From: Brumimicrobium sp964346075
GTDB lineage: Bacteria; Bacteroidota; Bacteroidia; Flavobacteriales_D; Crocinitomicaceae
Assembly (NCBI GenBank): GCA_964346075.1
Contig: CAYFTH010000091.1
Location: forward strand, 1 to 12,440
Reading direction: 5' to 3'
Length of the DNA stretch: 12,440 bases
This document shows positions 1-6,294 of this stretch, one piece after another (positions within the stretch are counted from its first letter, which is position 1; each line of letters starts with the position of its first letter). The notes beneath the pieces were generated by a model. It worked only from the letters and a program-made list of their open reading frames with translations, ran no database searches and was not told the DNA's origin. A program made the position numbers and the translations under genes.

Positions 1-83
1 AAAAGGTGGGATTTTAACATTTTGACTTGTTCTTGCAGAAAATTAACATTTGAACGATAAGGCTCTTCTGAAAAAGAAAACAA
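1..83 (-). CDS. Possible 5' end of a third gene in the glycosyltransferase cluster (partial)
   Basis: An open frame runs from a TTG codon at 83-81 to the left edge (27 complete codons) with no stop. It is preceded by AGGAG at 93-89, five bases before the TTG, a textbook Shine-Dalgarno spacing that is rare elsewhere in this window. The frame begins 26 nt after the stop of the upstream family 9 glycosyltransferase on the same strand. The readable residues are mixed and protein-like (FSEEPYRSNVNFLQEQ follows the start) but too few to name a family. If real, it would be cotranscribed with the two glycosyltransferases. An ATG in the same frame at 19-17 is an alternative start, but no ribosome-binding sequence precedes it. 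The short length and non-ATG start keep this tentative. Confidence 0.35.
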   Translation of the reverse strand, partial: MFSFSEEPYRSNVNFLQEQVKMLKSHL

Positions 84-109
84 AAAGACTCCTACAATTC
101 AAAAATCAA

Positions 110-1114
110 CTACAATTTCTCCAGCAATTGGTGTACTGAGATCGATTCGATTTCCTCAAGAGGAGTGGACATTTTTTTTTGAGTCGTAATGATTTGCACA
201 TTTTTCCCTACTGGTGCCCACCTTCCTGGATGCATGGGACGTATTTTTGTATATAATCCGATGGCTTGCTTACCCAAAACTGCGGCAATGTGCAATGGTC
301 CTGTACTACAAGCCACCAATGCATCTGCATTATTAATGAAGGTAATAAATTCATCCAGCTTCATGGTTCCCGAGATATCGATAATTTCCGGGTGAGTGGG
401 TAGTTCACCCCTGAACAGACGACCCTCTTTCTCCGTACCTGAAAAAAAGACTCTAAAATCCTTGTCGACTAAATTGAGGGCGAGATCAATATATTTTTCA
501 ATGGGCCATTCTACGGCCGACCCCTGAGATTTCGGATGAAGAATGATCGTCTTACGATCCGTTTGAACTAGCTTATTCAGAGTAGCGCCAATTTCTATAG
601 TCGGTTTAAAATGCGCTGATAACCAAGGTTGAATGCGTTCCAAATCCGGAGCCTGTTTCATTCCGAAAACATGGAACAACTCAAAATTGAGTTGTGCTTC
701 ATGCAGCTCTGAATGCTTGCGGGTAAAGTTTGGACGGTGATTACACGTCAAAAAGTGAAAAGCGCGGTGCGAAGTTCCAACACGCAATGGCACTTTTGCT
801 TTTCTCACCAATTTAGCGATACGCTTATCGGGGAACACATGTACAAATGCATCCGCTTTCCATGATCGAATTTCACTTATGATGGATGGTTCGGATTGCT
901 GCTCGAGTTCATCCCAACACTTTATTTCGTCAATCGCAGAAAAAGATTCAAGAATGGGTCGTGTATACTTTTTCCCAAGAAAAATCAGTCGGCACTTTGG
1001 GTAGACTTCTTTTATCCAGGCACAAACGGGTAATGACAGCATAACGTCTCCTATACTGTCGGTTCGACTAATGACGATCGTTTTACCGTTCAAATTATGT
1101 TGTGCTTTGCTCAT
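110..1114 (-). CDS. Glycosyltransferase family 9 protein (LPS heptosyltransferase-like)
   Basis: This 334-residue protein has the GT9 (WaaC/WaaF/RfaF-type) GT-B fold signature. Near the N-terminus is RTDSIGDVMLSLP (residues 17-29), the usual acceptor-side glycine-aspartate motif. HPKSQGSAVEWP (193-204) opens the nucleotide-sugar half. STGPLHIAAVLGK (270-282) is the family's donor-binding TGPxH loop. Family members move an ADP-heptose or related sugar onto LPS inner core at the cytoplasmic face of the inner membrane; the actual sugar here is unknown. No signal peptide or membrane span is visible, as expected. The length is normal. Its ATG lies inside the end of the upstream family 2 glycosyltransferase (20 bp overlap), so the two are probably translationally coupled. 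A run of nine A's in the coding strand (172-180) sits near the C-terminus, around residues 312-315. Confidence 0.88.
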   Translation of the reverse strand: MSKAQHNLNGKTIVISRTDSIGDVMLSLPVCAWIKEVYPKCRLIFLGKKYTRPILESFSAIDEIKCWDELEQQSEPSIISEIRSWKADAFVHVFPDKRIAKLVRKAKVPLRVGTSHRAFHFLTCNHRPNFTRKHSELHEAQLNFELFHVFGMKQAPDLERIQPWLSAHFKPTIEIGATLNKLVQTDRKTIILHPKSQGSAVEWPIEKYIDLALNLVDKDFRVFFSGTEKEGRLFRGELPTHPEIIDISGTMKLDEFITFINNADALVACSTGPLHIAAVLGKQAIGLYTKIRPMHPGRWAPVGKNVQIITTQKKMSTPLEEIESISVHQLLEKL

Positions 1115-1874
1115 GATTTAACCGTCTTAGTTCTTTGTATTTTAAAATATTGGAAAGCGCAGAAATACGTGCAATATGCCATCCCATTCTGCCATCTAAC
1201 ATTCCTTTTTTAATAAGATACATGGATATCCATCTTCCCAATGCACTCAGGTACGGTTTTAGAGCAGATGCTTTTTTTCCTCTTGCTGCCATTTTTTGTG
1301 CCGTCAGGCGAGAATATTTATCTGCCCTGGCACGATGCTCCTCAAAGTTATAATATGAAAAATGGTGCAAATGTCCTGGAAGTAGTTGAGGTTGGGGATT
1401 GCCGTCCACAACCAGTTCCTCGTGCACGTATTGTCCTTCCCATCGGCTGTTATCTCGAGGAAATAGTCGTGTTTTTATATCGGGATACCATCCAGAATGT
1501 TTTATCCAGGCACCACAGTAATTGGTCAGGCGATTCACCGCATATATACCCTCAAGGCCATCTTTTTTAATTGTTAACAATGCGCTTTGGAGTTTGGAGT
1601 CCGGAGCTTCGTCTGCATCTACGGAAAAAATATAATTGTGGGTCGCCAGACTATTCAGGTAATTTTTTGACGCGGAATACCCTTGCCACTCGCGTTGTTC
1701 AAAACGAACACCTTTCTCTTTGCAGATTGTTGGTGTTCGATCGGATGAAAATGCATCCAATACAACAATTTCATCGGCTACGGGTAACAAAGCATCAATA
1801 CACCTTCCTATATTTCTTTCTTCATTTAGGGTGATAATTGTTGCCGTTATTTGATGTTCCTTTTTCTGCGTCAT
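1095..1874 (-). CDS. Glycosyltransferase family 2 protein (WaaE/LgtF-type)
   Basis: This is a 259-residue GT-A enzyme. The N-terminus has the family 2 opening ITATIITLNEERNIGRCI (residues 9-26), a nucleotide-binding aspartate in VVLDAFSSDRT (37-47), and the metal-binding DxD motif in SVDADE (84-89, D86/D88). The sequence most resembles the beta-glucosyltransferase subgroup that includes WaaE/KdtX and LgtF, which add a hexose to LPS inner core using a nucleotide sugar. The conserved HxSWYPDxKxRLFxR-like stretch in the middle (HSGWYPDIKTRLFPR) fits that subgroup. It has no signal peptide; a C-terminal basic and hydrophobic part may associate with the membrane. It overlaps the downstream GT9 gene by 20 bp and has a TAnnTTTG box just upstream, so it probably heads the operon. 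The acceptor and donor sugar cannot be read from sequence. Confidence 0.88.
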   Translation of the reverse strand: MTQKKEHQITATIITLNEERNIGRCIDALLPVADEIVVLDAFSSDRTPTICKEKGVRFEQREWQGYSASKNYLNSLATHNYIFSVDADEAPDSKLQSALLTIKKDGLEGIYAVNRLTNYCGAWIKHSGWYPDIKTRLFPRDNSRWEGQYVHEELVVDGNPQPQLLPGHLHHFSYYNFEEHRARADKYSRLTAQKMAARGKKASALKPYLSALGRWISMYLIKKGMLDGRMGWHIARISALSNILKYKELRRLNHEQSTT

Positions 1875-1884
1875 ATCGTCTAAA

Positions 1885-1892
1885 CAAAGTTA
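1885..1892 (-). promoter_or_regulatory. Candidate -7 promoter box of the glycosyltransferase operon
   Basis: TAACTTTG on the minus strand matches the Bacteroidota -7 consensus TAnnTTTG exactly and ends 10 nt before the ATG of the family 2 glycosyltransferase. No TTG or TTTG lies at the usual 17-23 bp upstream, so the -33 part is not recognised. The implied transcript would have a leader of only a few bases. Confidence 0.4.
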
Positions 1893-1921
1893 GCACAAAA
1901 TTCAAAAAATAATGAAGCAAT

Positions 1922-1949
1922 AAAAAAAGTCGCTCCACGCGGAGCGACT
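1922..1949 (-). terminator. Rho-independent terminator of the solute-binding protein gene
   Basis: A perfect 9-bp inverted repeat (AGTCGCTCC at 1928-1936 and GGAGCGACT at 1941-1949) with a 4-base loop is followed on the minus strand by a run of seven T's (1928-1922, the first overlapping the stem). It lies about 75 nt beyond the stop of the solute-binding protein and before the start of the family 2 glycosyltransferase, so it separates the two minus-strand transcription units. The plus-strand side has no U-run, so the direction is clear. Confidence 0.9.
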
Positions 1950-2024
1950 CTAGAGATTTCCTCTAATTGCAAGCTGAGAGGATTTTTAATTTAGTTCAAC
2001 AATAATTTATCAATTACGAATTTA

Positions 2025-3734
2025 TTAATCTTTTTTCATTTCTTTAATATAAATACGCGAGAAATCCAGTTGTTCCATCTCATTAGTGACAAACTTGCGT
2101 ACTTTTAGGTTAACCATTGTAACAAAGTCTTCTGTCAAAAGAGGCATCACTACGGCATCATCTATAATCATTTGATCACATTCTGCCAATAGTTCCATGC
2201 GCTTCTCTTCATCTGTTTCAGCAAGCGCTTTTTCGAATAATGCATCAAATTCAGGGTTCTTATATTTAAATGGATTGACGTTCACATCATTTTCATCCAT
2301 ATTTCCTCCATAAAACAAATTCAAGAAGTTTTCGGGATCCGGGTAATCAGCTACCCAACCAGATCTCCAAAAGATTGCCTCTTCATTCCGTATTGCCTCT
2401 TCTCTCTCTTCAATCGTTACCAATTTTACATTGATATCTACATTTAAATTCTGTTTAAGTGAGAACGCCACAGCTTTCGCTAATTTATGCGTACCCGACT
2501 CTTCCAGTCCGTTTACGTAAAGGTCCACTTTGGGAAATCCTCTTCCTTTTGGATATCCAGCCGCGGCCATCAACGCCTTCGCCTCTTCTGCGTTAAATTT
2601 AAAACCATCCACGCTATTGGCGGGATAATCCTTCATCTTGGGCACAAAACCGTTCGTCGCAGCCCAACCCTCGCCTTCTAACCAGGTTTCGATAATCGCT
2701 TCCCGGTCAACAGCCAAGTTAAAGGCTTTTCTCACCTTTTTGTCAGCAAAAATTTCACTACCATGCGCAAAACCATAGTAAGAAATACTCATACTCGACT
2801 TACTATCAACAATATGCTTAACGTTTTCGCCAGCTTTTGCTTCTCTCAGCGTACCGAGAACATTTTCAACTTCTTCCACAGGAATATCCAACACCAAGTC
2901 GATTTCTTCAGCACGGAATGAAAGCAACTCATCAGTTTTATCTTCGCTATATGTCATGACTACGCGATCGAGAAATGGAAGTTGATTACCAAAATCATCT
3001 TTTCCCCAATAGTTTTCGTTGTCTTCGAGCACAATTTTATCATCTGATAAAGAGCTCAATTCAAAGGCACCTGTTCCCACTGGGTTCTTGCCAATATCGT
3101 CACCGTAGGTTTCGAATGCTTCTTTCGGGAAGACACTCAAGCCCGTGTGCGTAATCACTTTTTGAAACCCTGAAAAGGGTGAAGCTAACTCTATTTTTAG
3201 TGTATAATCATCTACCACTTTGATGCCAACAACTTCATCTGCCTTACCATTGAAGTAAGCATCGCCTCCCTTAACTTTATCCTTTAATAACCAGGAAAGA
3301 TTATTCAATTTGTGATCTGAACAAGCAAACTCCAAAGAGTGCTTAAAATCGTGTGCCGTCACCTTGCGACCTTTCCCATTTTCGAAACATTCATCGTCCT
3401 GGAAGAAAACGTCTTCGCGGAGTTCAAATGTAAAGACAGTCGATTGATCATCGATTGAGAAATCTTTCGCAATACACGGAACCACCTCTGTACTTGCGGG
3501 GTCAATCTTTAACAACCCTTCAAAAATTTGTGAAGCCACGCGATTCGCATAAACATCCGTAATTTTCAACGGGAACAAATTGGTTACTTTTTCACTGGAC
3601 ATGAAGCGGAACTCTCCACCATATCGCACGCCACCTTTTGCAAGAACCGTCTCTTCACCGTCCTTATCATTAGATTCGTTACACCCTAGTAGCAGTGATA
3701 CACCTATAAAAAGAAATAGAATTTTTTTAAGCAT
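2025..3734 (-). CDS. Lipoprotein ABC-type peptide/solute-binding protein, family 5 (Opp/Dpp-like)
   Basis: This 569-residue protein starts with a lipoprotein signal: two lysines, a hydrophobic core and the lipobox LLGC, with Cys18 as the lipidated residue. After it comes an acidic, polar linker. The mature part is a family 5 extracellular solute-binding protein (SBP_bac_5). It has the RYGGEFRF opening, the QIFEGLLKIDP region, a typical TFELREDVFFQD segment followed by TAHDFKHSLE, and near the end FWRSGWVADYPDPENFLNLFY. These proteins bind oligopeptides or other small solutes and deliver them to an ABC permease; a minority have other ligands. The length is normal for the family. No permease or ATPase gene lies beside it; it has its own terminator and a candidate promoter, so it is probably monocistronic. 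The ligand is not predictable. The start is well supported by the signal peptide. Confidence 0.9.
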   Translation of the reverse strand: MLKKILFLFIGVSLLLGCNESNDKDGEETVLAKGGVRYGGEFRFMSSEKVTNLFPLKITDVYANRVASQIFEGLLKIDPASTEVVPCIAKDFSIDDQSTVFTFELREDVFFQDDECFENGKGRKVTAHDFKHSLEFACSDHKLNNLSWLLKDKVKGGDAYFNGKADEVVGIKVVDDYTLKIELASPFSGFQKVITHTGLSVFPKEAFETYGDDIGKNPVGTGAFELSSLSDDKIVLEDNENYWGKDDFGNQLPFLDRVVMTYSEDKTDELLSFRAEEIDLVLDIPVEEVENVLGTLREAKAGENVKHIVDSKSSMSISYYGFAHGSEIFADKKVRKAFNLAVDREAIIETWLEGEGWAATNGFVPKMKDYPANSVDGFKFNAEEAKALMAAAGYPKGRGFPKVDLYVNGLEESGTHKLAKAVAFSLKQNLNVDINVKLVTIEEREEAIRNEEAIFWRSGWVADYPDPENFLNLFYGGNMDENDVNVNPFKYKNPEFDALFEKALAETDEEKRMELLAECDQMIIDDAVVMPLLTEDFVTMVNLKVRKFVTNEMEQLDFSRIYIKEMKKD

Positions 3735-3763
3735 CGAAGTATTAGTTTATAGTATATAATGAA

Positions 3764-3771
3764 CAAATATA
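3764..3771 (-). promoter_or_regulatory. Candidate -7 promoter box of the solute-binding protein gene
   Basis: TATATTTG on the minus strand matches TAnnTTTG and ends 29 nt before the ATG, a normal leader length. The nearest upstream TTTG is only 13 bp away, shorter than the usual spacing, so the -33 element is uncertain. Confidence 0.35.
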
Positions 3772-3801
3772 AAAAATTCGTTGACAAACACAGCTTTCAA
3801 C
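3771..3801 (-). terminator. Weak candidate terminator of trpS
   Basis: On the minus strand GTTGA (3801-3797) can pair with TCAAC (3784-3780), extended by two A-T pairs across a bulged G, and is followed after GAA by six T's (3776-3771). It lies about 60 nt past the trpS stop. The stem is short and the loop long, so it is a weak call; the T-run also overlaps the candidate promoter box of the next gene. Confidence 0.25.
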
Positions 3802-3859
3802 CGTAAATTAAACTATCATCTCAACGCGCAGCCAATCAACAAAACGGTCTTCATCACGT

Positions 3860-4831
3860 CTAATAACCCATTTCTCTTCGCACACGATATAGGGTTTTAT
3901 GCGCCACCTTTCTCGCTTTTTCAGCGCCTTCGGCCAAAATATCATCGACTTCCCGCGGATGTTGAATGAAATAATTGAAGCGTTCCCTCGGCTGCTTGAA
4001 GCGTTCTAAAATAAGTTCGTAGAGCGCTTGCTTTGCATGGCCATACCCCAATCCACCCGCTCGGTATTTTTCTGCCAGTTCCGCAATTTGATCAGGGCTT
4101 CCCAGTCGCTTAAAGAGTGCAAAAACATTGCAACTTTCAGGGTCTTTTTCGGCTTCCATCGGCAAGCTGTCTGTCTCTATCTTCATCACTGATTTGCGCA
4201 ATTGCTTATCTGATTGAAAAATGTTGATGGTGTTTTTTCTGGATTTGCTCATTTTTTCGCCATCCGTTCCAGAAATCAACTGGGTTTGCTCTTCTATTCT
4301 CGCCTCCGGAACAACCAATAATTCTTTATTCGTCTGATTGTTGAGCTTCTGAGCCACGTCTCTCGTCATTTCAAGGTGCTGCATTTGATCTTTACCCACA
4401 GGTACCTGGTCAGCATCATACAACAGGATATCTGCAGCCATCAACATCGGATAGGTAAACAGTCCTGCATTTACATCAGAAAGGCGATCTGATTTATCCT
4501 TAAATGAATGTGCGAGCGTCAAACGTGAATAGGGGAAATAACACATCAAATACCACGTCAATTCGGTCACTTCAGGTACATCGCTTTGTCGATAAAACAC
4601 TGTCTTTTCCGGATCGAGACCACATGCCAGCCACGCGGCAGCCACAGCGTAGGTGTTCTCACTCAACACGTCACCATCCTTAATCTGAGTCAGTGAATGC
4701 ATGTCTGCAATGAAAAGAAAGGATTCATTATCCGTATTATTCGCCATTTTAATTGCCGGCAGGATAGCACCCAGTAAATTACCCAAATGTGGTGTCCCCG
4801 TACTTTGTATCCCAGTCAGTACCCTTGTCAT
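3860..4831 (-). CDS. trpS: Tryptophanyl-tRNA synthetase
   Basis: This class I aminoacyl-tRNA synthetase charges tRNA-Trp with tryptophan using ATP in the cytoplasm. The 323-residue protein begins TGIQSTGTPHLGN (residues 6-18), the TrpRS version of the HIGH motif. The Rossmann core contains FLFIADMHSLT, MLMAADILLYDADQVPVGKDQ (Trp and ATP site) and QHLEMTRDVA. The KMSKS loop is present intact at residues 193-197 (GEKMSKSRKN). The C-terminal helical anticodon-recognition part is complete, and the length is usual for bacterial TrpRS. It is transcribed alone, divergently from the acyltransferase gene, with a well-placed TATTTTTG box 26 nt before the ATG. No tRNA-Trp, trp-leader or T-box is visible upstream; the 84-104 bp region is too short for a T-box. 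Confidence 0.97.
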   Translation of the reverse strand: MTRVLTGIQSTGTPHLGNLLGAILPAIKMANNTDNESFLFIADMHSLTQIKDGDVLSENTYAVAAAWLACGLDPEKTVFYRQSDVPEVTELTWYLMCYFPYSRLTLAHSFKDKSDRLSDVNAGLFTYPMLMAADILLYDADQVPVGKDQMQHLEMTRDVAQKLNNQTNKELLVVPEARIEEQTQLISGTDGEKMSKSRKNTINIFQSDKQLRKSVMKIETDSLPMEAEKDPESCNVFALFKRLGSPDQIAELAEKYRAGGLGYGHAKQALYELILERFKQPRERFNYFIQHPREVDDILAEGAEKARKVAHKTLYRVRREMGY

Positions 4832-4857
4832 GATGCTTGTTTTAAATTCTTCTCAAG

Positions 4858-4884
4858 CAAAAATAAAATTTTGTTGAACACCAA
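4858..4884 (-). promoter_or_regulatory. Candidate trpS promoter
   Basis: On the minus strand, TTG (4884-4882) is followed after 16 bp by TATTTTTG (4865-4858), an exact TAnnTTTG -7 box. It ends 26 nt before the trpS ATG. The spacing is about one base below the usual 17-23 range. It overlaps the oppositely oriented acyltransferase promoter. Confidence 0.5.
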
Positions 4885-4904
4885 TGATACTTTAATTACT
4901 TTTA
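4874..4904 (+). promoter_or_regulatory. Candidate promoter of the acyltransferase gene
   Basis: TTG (4874-4876, within TTTTGTTG) and TACTTTTA (4897-4904) are separated by 20 bp, the preferred Bacteroidota -33/-7 spacing. The -7 box differs from TAnnTTTG only at its last base. It ends 17 nt before the ATG at 4922. Both halves overlap or adjoin the trpS promoter on the other strand. Confidence 0.45.
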
Positions 4905-4921
4905 GCCTAAATTAATTGAAT

Positions 4922-5668
4922 ATGCGCTACATTCTAGCCTTTTTCTACAACTTATGGAAACTCTATATAGGCTTGGTGTTTGCTACAACATTAATTTTAT
5001 TCTACCCCTTTTTTATGGTTTTACTTTCCAAACCTCAACTCAAAAAACACACCTTTCCAATGAATGTCTTGTGGTCGCGCATCGTCCGTATACTATGCTT
5101 TTATGCCGTAGAAAGGAAGTCGGCGCCCGTAGCTATTCGTGCACCTTTTATTATTTGTGCTAATCACACGTCCTATCTCGACATCTTCATCATGTATAGC
5201 GCCTATCCTGAACACCGCTTTCTTTTTATGGGTAAAAGTGAGATTCTCAAATATCCATTAATCAAACGTTTCTTTAACGACCTCAATATTCCTGTAGATC
5301 GCTCCAATAAGGTACGAGCAGCAAAATCATTTATTCAGGCCAGGAAAGCATTGCGCGAAGGGTGGTGTATCGTCATTTTTCCAGAAGGGGGAATCCCTCG
5401 AGAAACTCCTTATTTGGCACCATTCAAAAATGGAGCTTTCCAGTTGGCTAAATCCGAAAATGTCGGTATCCTTCCCCTCACGTTTCGCGATAATTACTGG
5501 CTCTTCTCAGATCCAGAAAATTATTTAGATGCTGCGCTTCCCGGTTTAGCGCGTATTGATTTTCACTCTTACATCAGCGCACAACAGGTAGAAGCACAAA
5601 GTTTGGAAGCGTTGCGGGATCGTACATTTAGCAGCATCAACCATTCATTACCCCAAAAGAATGATTAA
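4922..5668 (+). CDS. 1-acyl-sn-glycerol-3-phosphate acyltransferase family protein (PlsC-like)
   Basis: This membrane-bound PlsC-family acyltransferase probably adds an acyl chain to lysophosphatidic acid or a related lipid in phospholipid synthesis. The 248-residue protein (from the ATG at 4922) has an N-terminal hydrophobic helix (about residues 8-34). Next come the catalytic HX4D box in ANHTSYLD (His82, Asp87), the FMGKSEILKYPLIK substrate region, VDRS (126-129), and the FPEGG motif (153-157, where many relatives have FPEGT). FKNGAFQLA and ILPLTF follow as expected. A TTG two codons earlier (4916) is an alternative start but has nothing to recommend it over the ATG. It heads the plus-strand group; its stop codon lies inside the gatC promoter box. 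Related acyltransferases act on other lipids (for example ornithine or glycine lipids), so the exact acceptor is uncertain. Confidence 0.88.
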   Translation: MRYILAFFYNLWKLYIGLVFATTLILFYPFFMVLLSKPQLKKHTFPMNVLWSRIVRILCFYAVERKSAPVAIRAPFIICANHTSYLDIFIMYSAYPEHRFLFMGKSEILKYPLIKRFFNDLNIPVDRSNKVRAAKSFIQARKALREGWCIVIFPEGGIPRETPYLAPFKNGAFQLAKSENVGILPLTFRDNYWLFSDPENYLDAALPGLARIDFHSYISAQQVEAQSLEALRDRTFSSINHSLPQKND

Positions 5669-5673
5669 CTTTG
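5666..5673 (+). promoter_or_regulatory. Candidate -7 promoter box of gatC and downstream genes
   Basis: TAACTTTG is an exact match to TAnnTTTG and ends 20 nt before the gatC ATG. Its first three bases are the TAA stop of the acyltransferase gene. No convincing -33 TTG is seen 17-23 bp upstream, so its strength is uncertain; gatC could also be read through from the acyltransferase promoter. Confidence 0.45.
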
Positions 5674-5693
5674 CGTTATTAAATTGATGATCC

Positions 5694-5990
5694 ATGAAAA
5701 TCAACGACGAATTATTCGACCATATTGCCTTCTTATCGCGGCTTTCTTTTGAAGGAGAAGATCGTGAGGCGATTAAAAATGATATGGAAAACATCACTTC
5801 ATTTATGAATAAGTTAGAGGCGGTTGACACGACTGATGTCGAACCTCTGATGTTCATTTCTGAGGCGACTAATGTTCTGCGCGAAGACATTCCAAAATCA
5901 ACAGTAACACACGAAGAGGCACTCAAAAATGCTCCGAAGAAAGACTCTGATTATTTCCGTATTCCTAAAGTACTCGACAAAACTAAATAA
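5694..5990 (+). CDS. gatC: Asp-tRNA(Asn)/Glu-tRNA(Gln) amidotransferase subunit C
   Basis: GatC is the small scaffold subunit of the GatCAB complex, which converts misacylated Glu-tRNA(Gln) (and in some bacteria Asp-tRNA(Asn)) to the amide form in the cytoplasm. The 98-residue protein has the usual GatC plan. An N-terminal helix (DHIAFLSRLSFEGED, residues 9-23) precedes a second helix ending in the IxxFMNKLEAVDTTDVEP signature (33-51). An extended tail follows with NVLREDIPKSTVT (60-72), the part that wraps around GatA. The C-terminal DYFRIPKVLD matches the typical end of the family. gatA and gatB are not in the window, so the three genes are dispersed, which is common in Bacteroidota. The next gene starts 3 bp after its stop. 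Confidence 0.95.
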   Translation: MKINDELFDHIAFLSRLSFEGEDREAIKNDMENITSFMNKLEAVDTTDVEPLMFISEATNVLREDIPKSTVTHEEALKNAPKKDSDYFRIPKVLDKTK

Positions 5991-5993
5991 TTA

Positions 5994-6281
5994 ATGAAGT
6001 ATTTTATTTGCTTGATTATTGTTCTATCTTCAGTTGCAGGATGCTCCAATGAGCAAAAGGAAATAGAACTTTGCGATTGTGTGGAGGCGGGAGCTCGATT
6101 GAATGAAGTCTCTGCTTCTTTTTTTGATGGAAGCTTTTCTGAAGCCCGAAGAGATAGTCTGGAACAAGCTAAATCGTATCGCGATAGTATGTGTGCACGT
6201 TTTCAGAACATGGAGCCCGAAGCTTTGCAAAAAGCGGCAAAAGATTGTTCAGCGCTCAATATTAAAAAGGAGCTCGATTAA
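5994..6281 (+). CDS. Small cysteine-containing lipoprotein of unknown function
   Basis: No family is recognised with confidence. The 95-residue protein has a short signal peptide and a lipobox (SVAGC, lipidated Cys17), so it is predicted to be a membrane-anchored lipoprotein facing the periplasm. The mature part is about 78 residues and largely helical. It contains a CDC pair (Cys27, Cys29) and two further cysteines (Cys67 and Cys85), a CxC...C...C pattern that I recall in other small Bacteroidota secreted proteins; it could hold disulfides or a metal. The middle is charged (SEARRDSLEQAKSYRDS). It is tightly linked to both neighbours: 3 bp after gatC and 13 bp before the LtaS-like gene. A role with the latter is a guess from position alone. 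Start chosen because it gives an intact signal peptide. Confidence 0.75.
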   Translation: MKYFICLIIVLSSVAGCSNEQKEIELCDCVEAGARLNEVSASFFDGSFSEARRDSLEQAKSYRDSMCARFQNMEPEALQKAAKDCSALNIKKELD

Positions 6282-6294
6282 CTCAAAATAGTTC

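Noticed and set aside
1241..1570. 109-codon plus-strand open frame
   Set aside because: Antisense to the family 2 glycosyltransferase, no recognisable domain, no promoter or ribosome-binding sequence.
1960..1981. CCTCT/AGAGG inverted repeat followed by ATTTTT on the plus strand
   Set aside because: Only a 5-bp stem with a 12-base loop, and no plus-strand gene upstream that would need a terminator here; the real terminator lies beside it on the minus strand.
3816..3854. 12-codon minus-strand frame after trpS reading MKTVLLIGCALR, like a tiny lipoprotein signal
   Set aside because: Too short to carry anything after the cysteine; no ribosome-binding sequence; most likely chance.
5648..5926. 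92-codon minus-strand open frame across the acyltransferase/gatC junction
   Set aside because: Antisense to gatC, which is clearly identified; Ser-rich translation without family resemblance.
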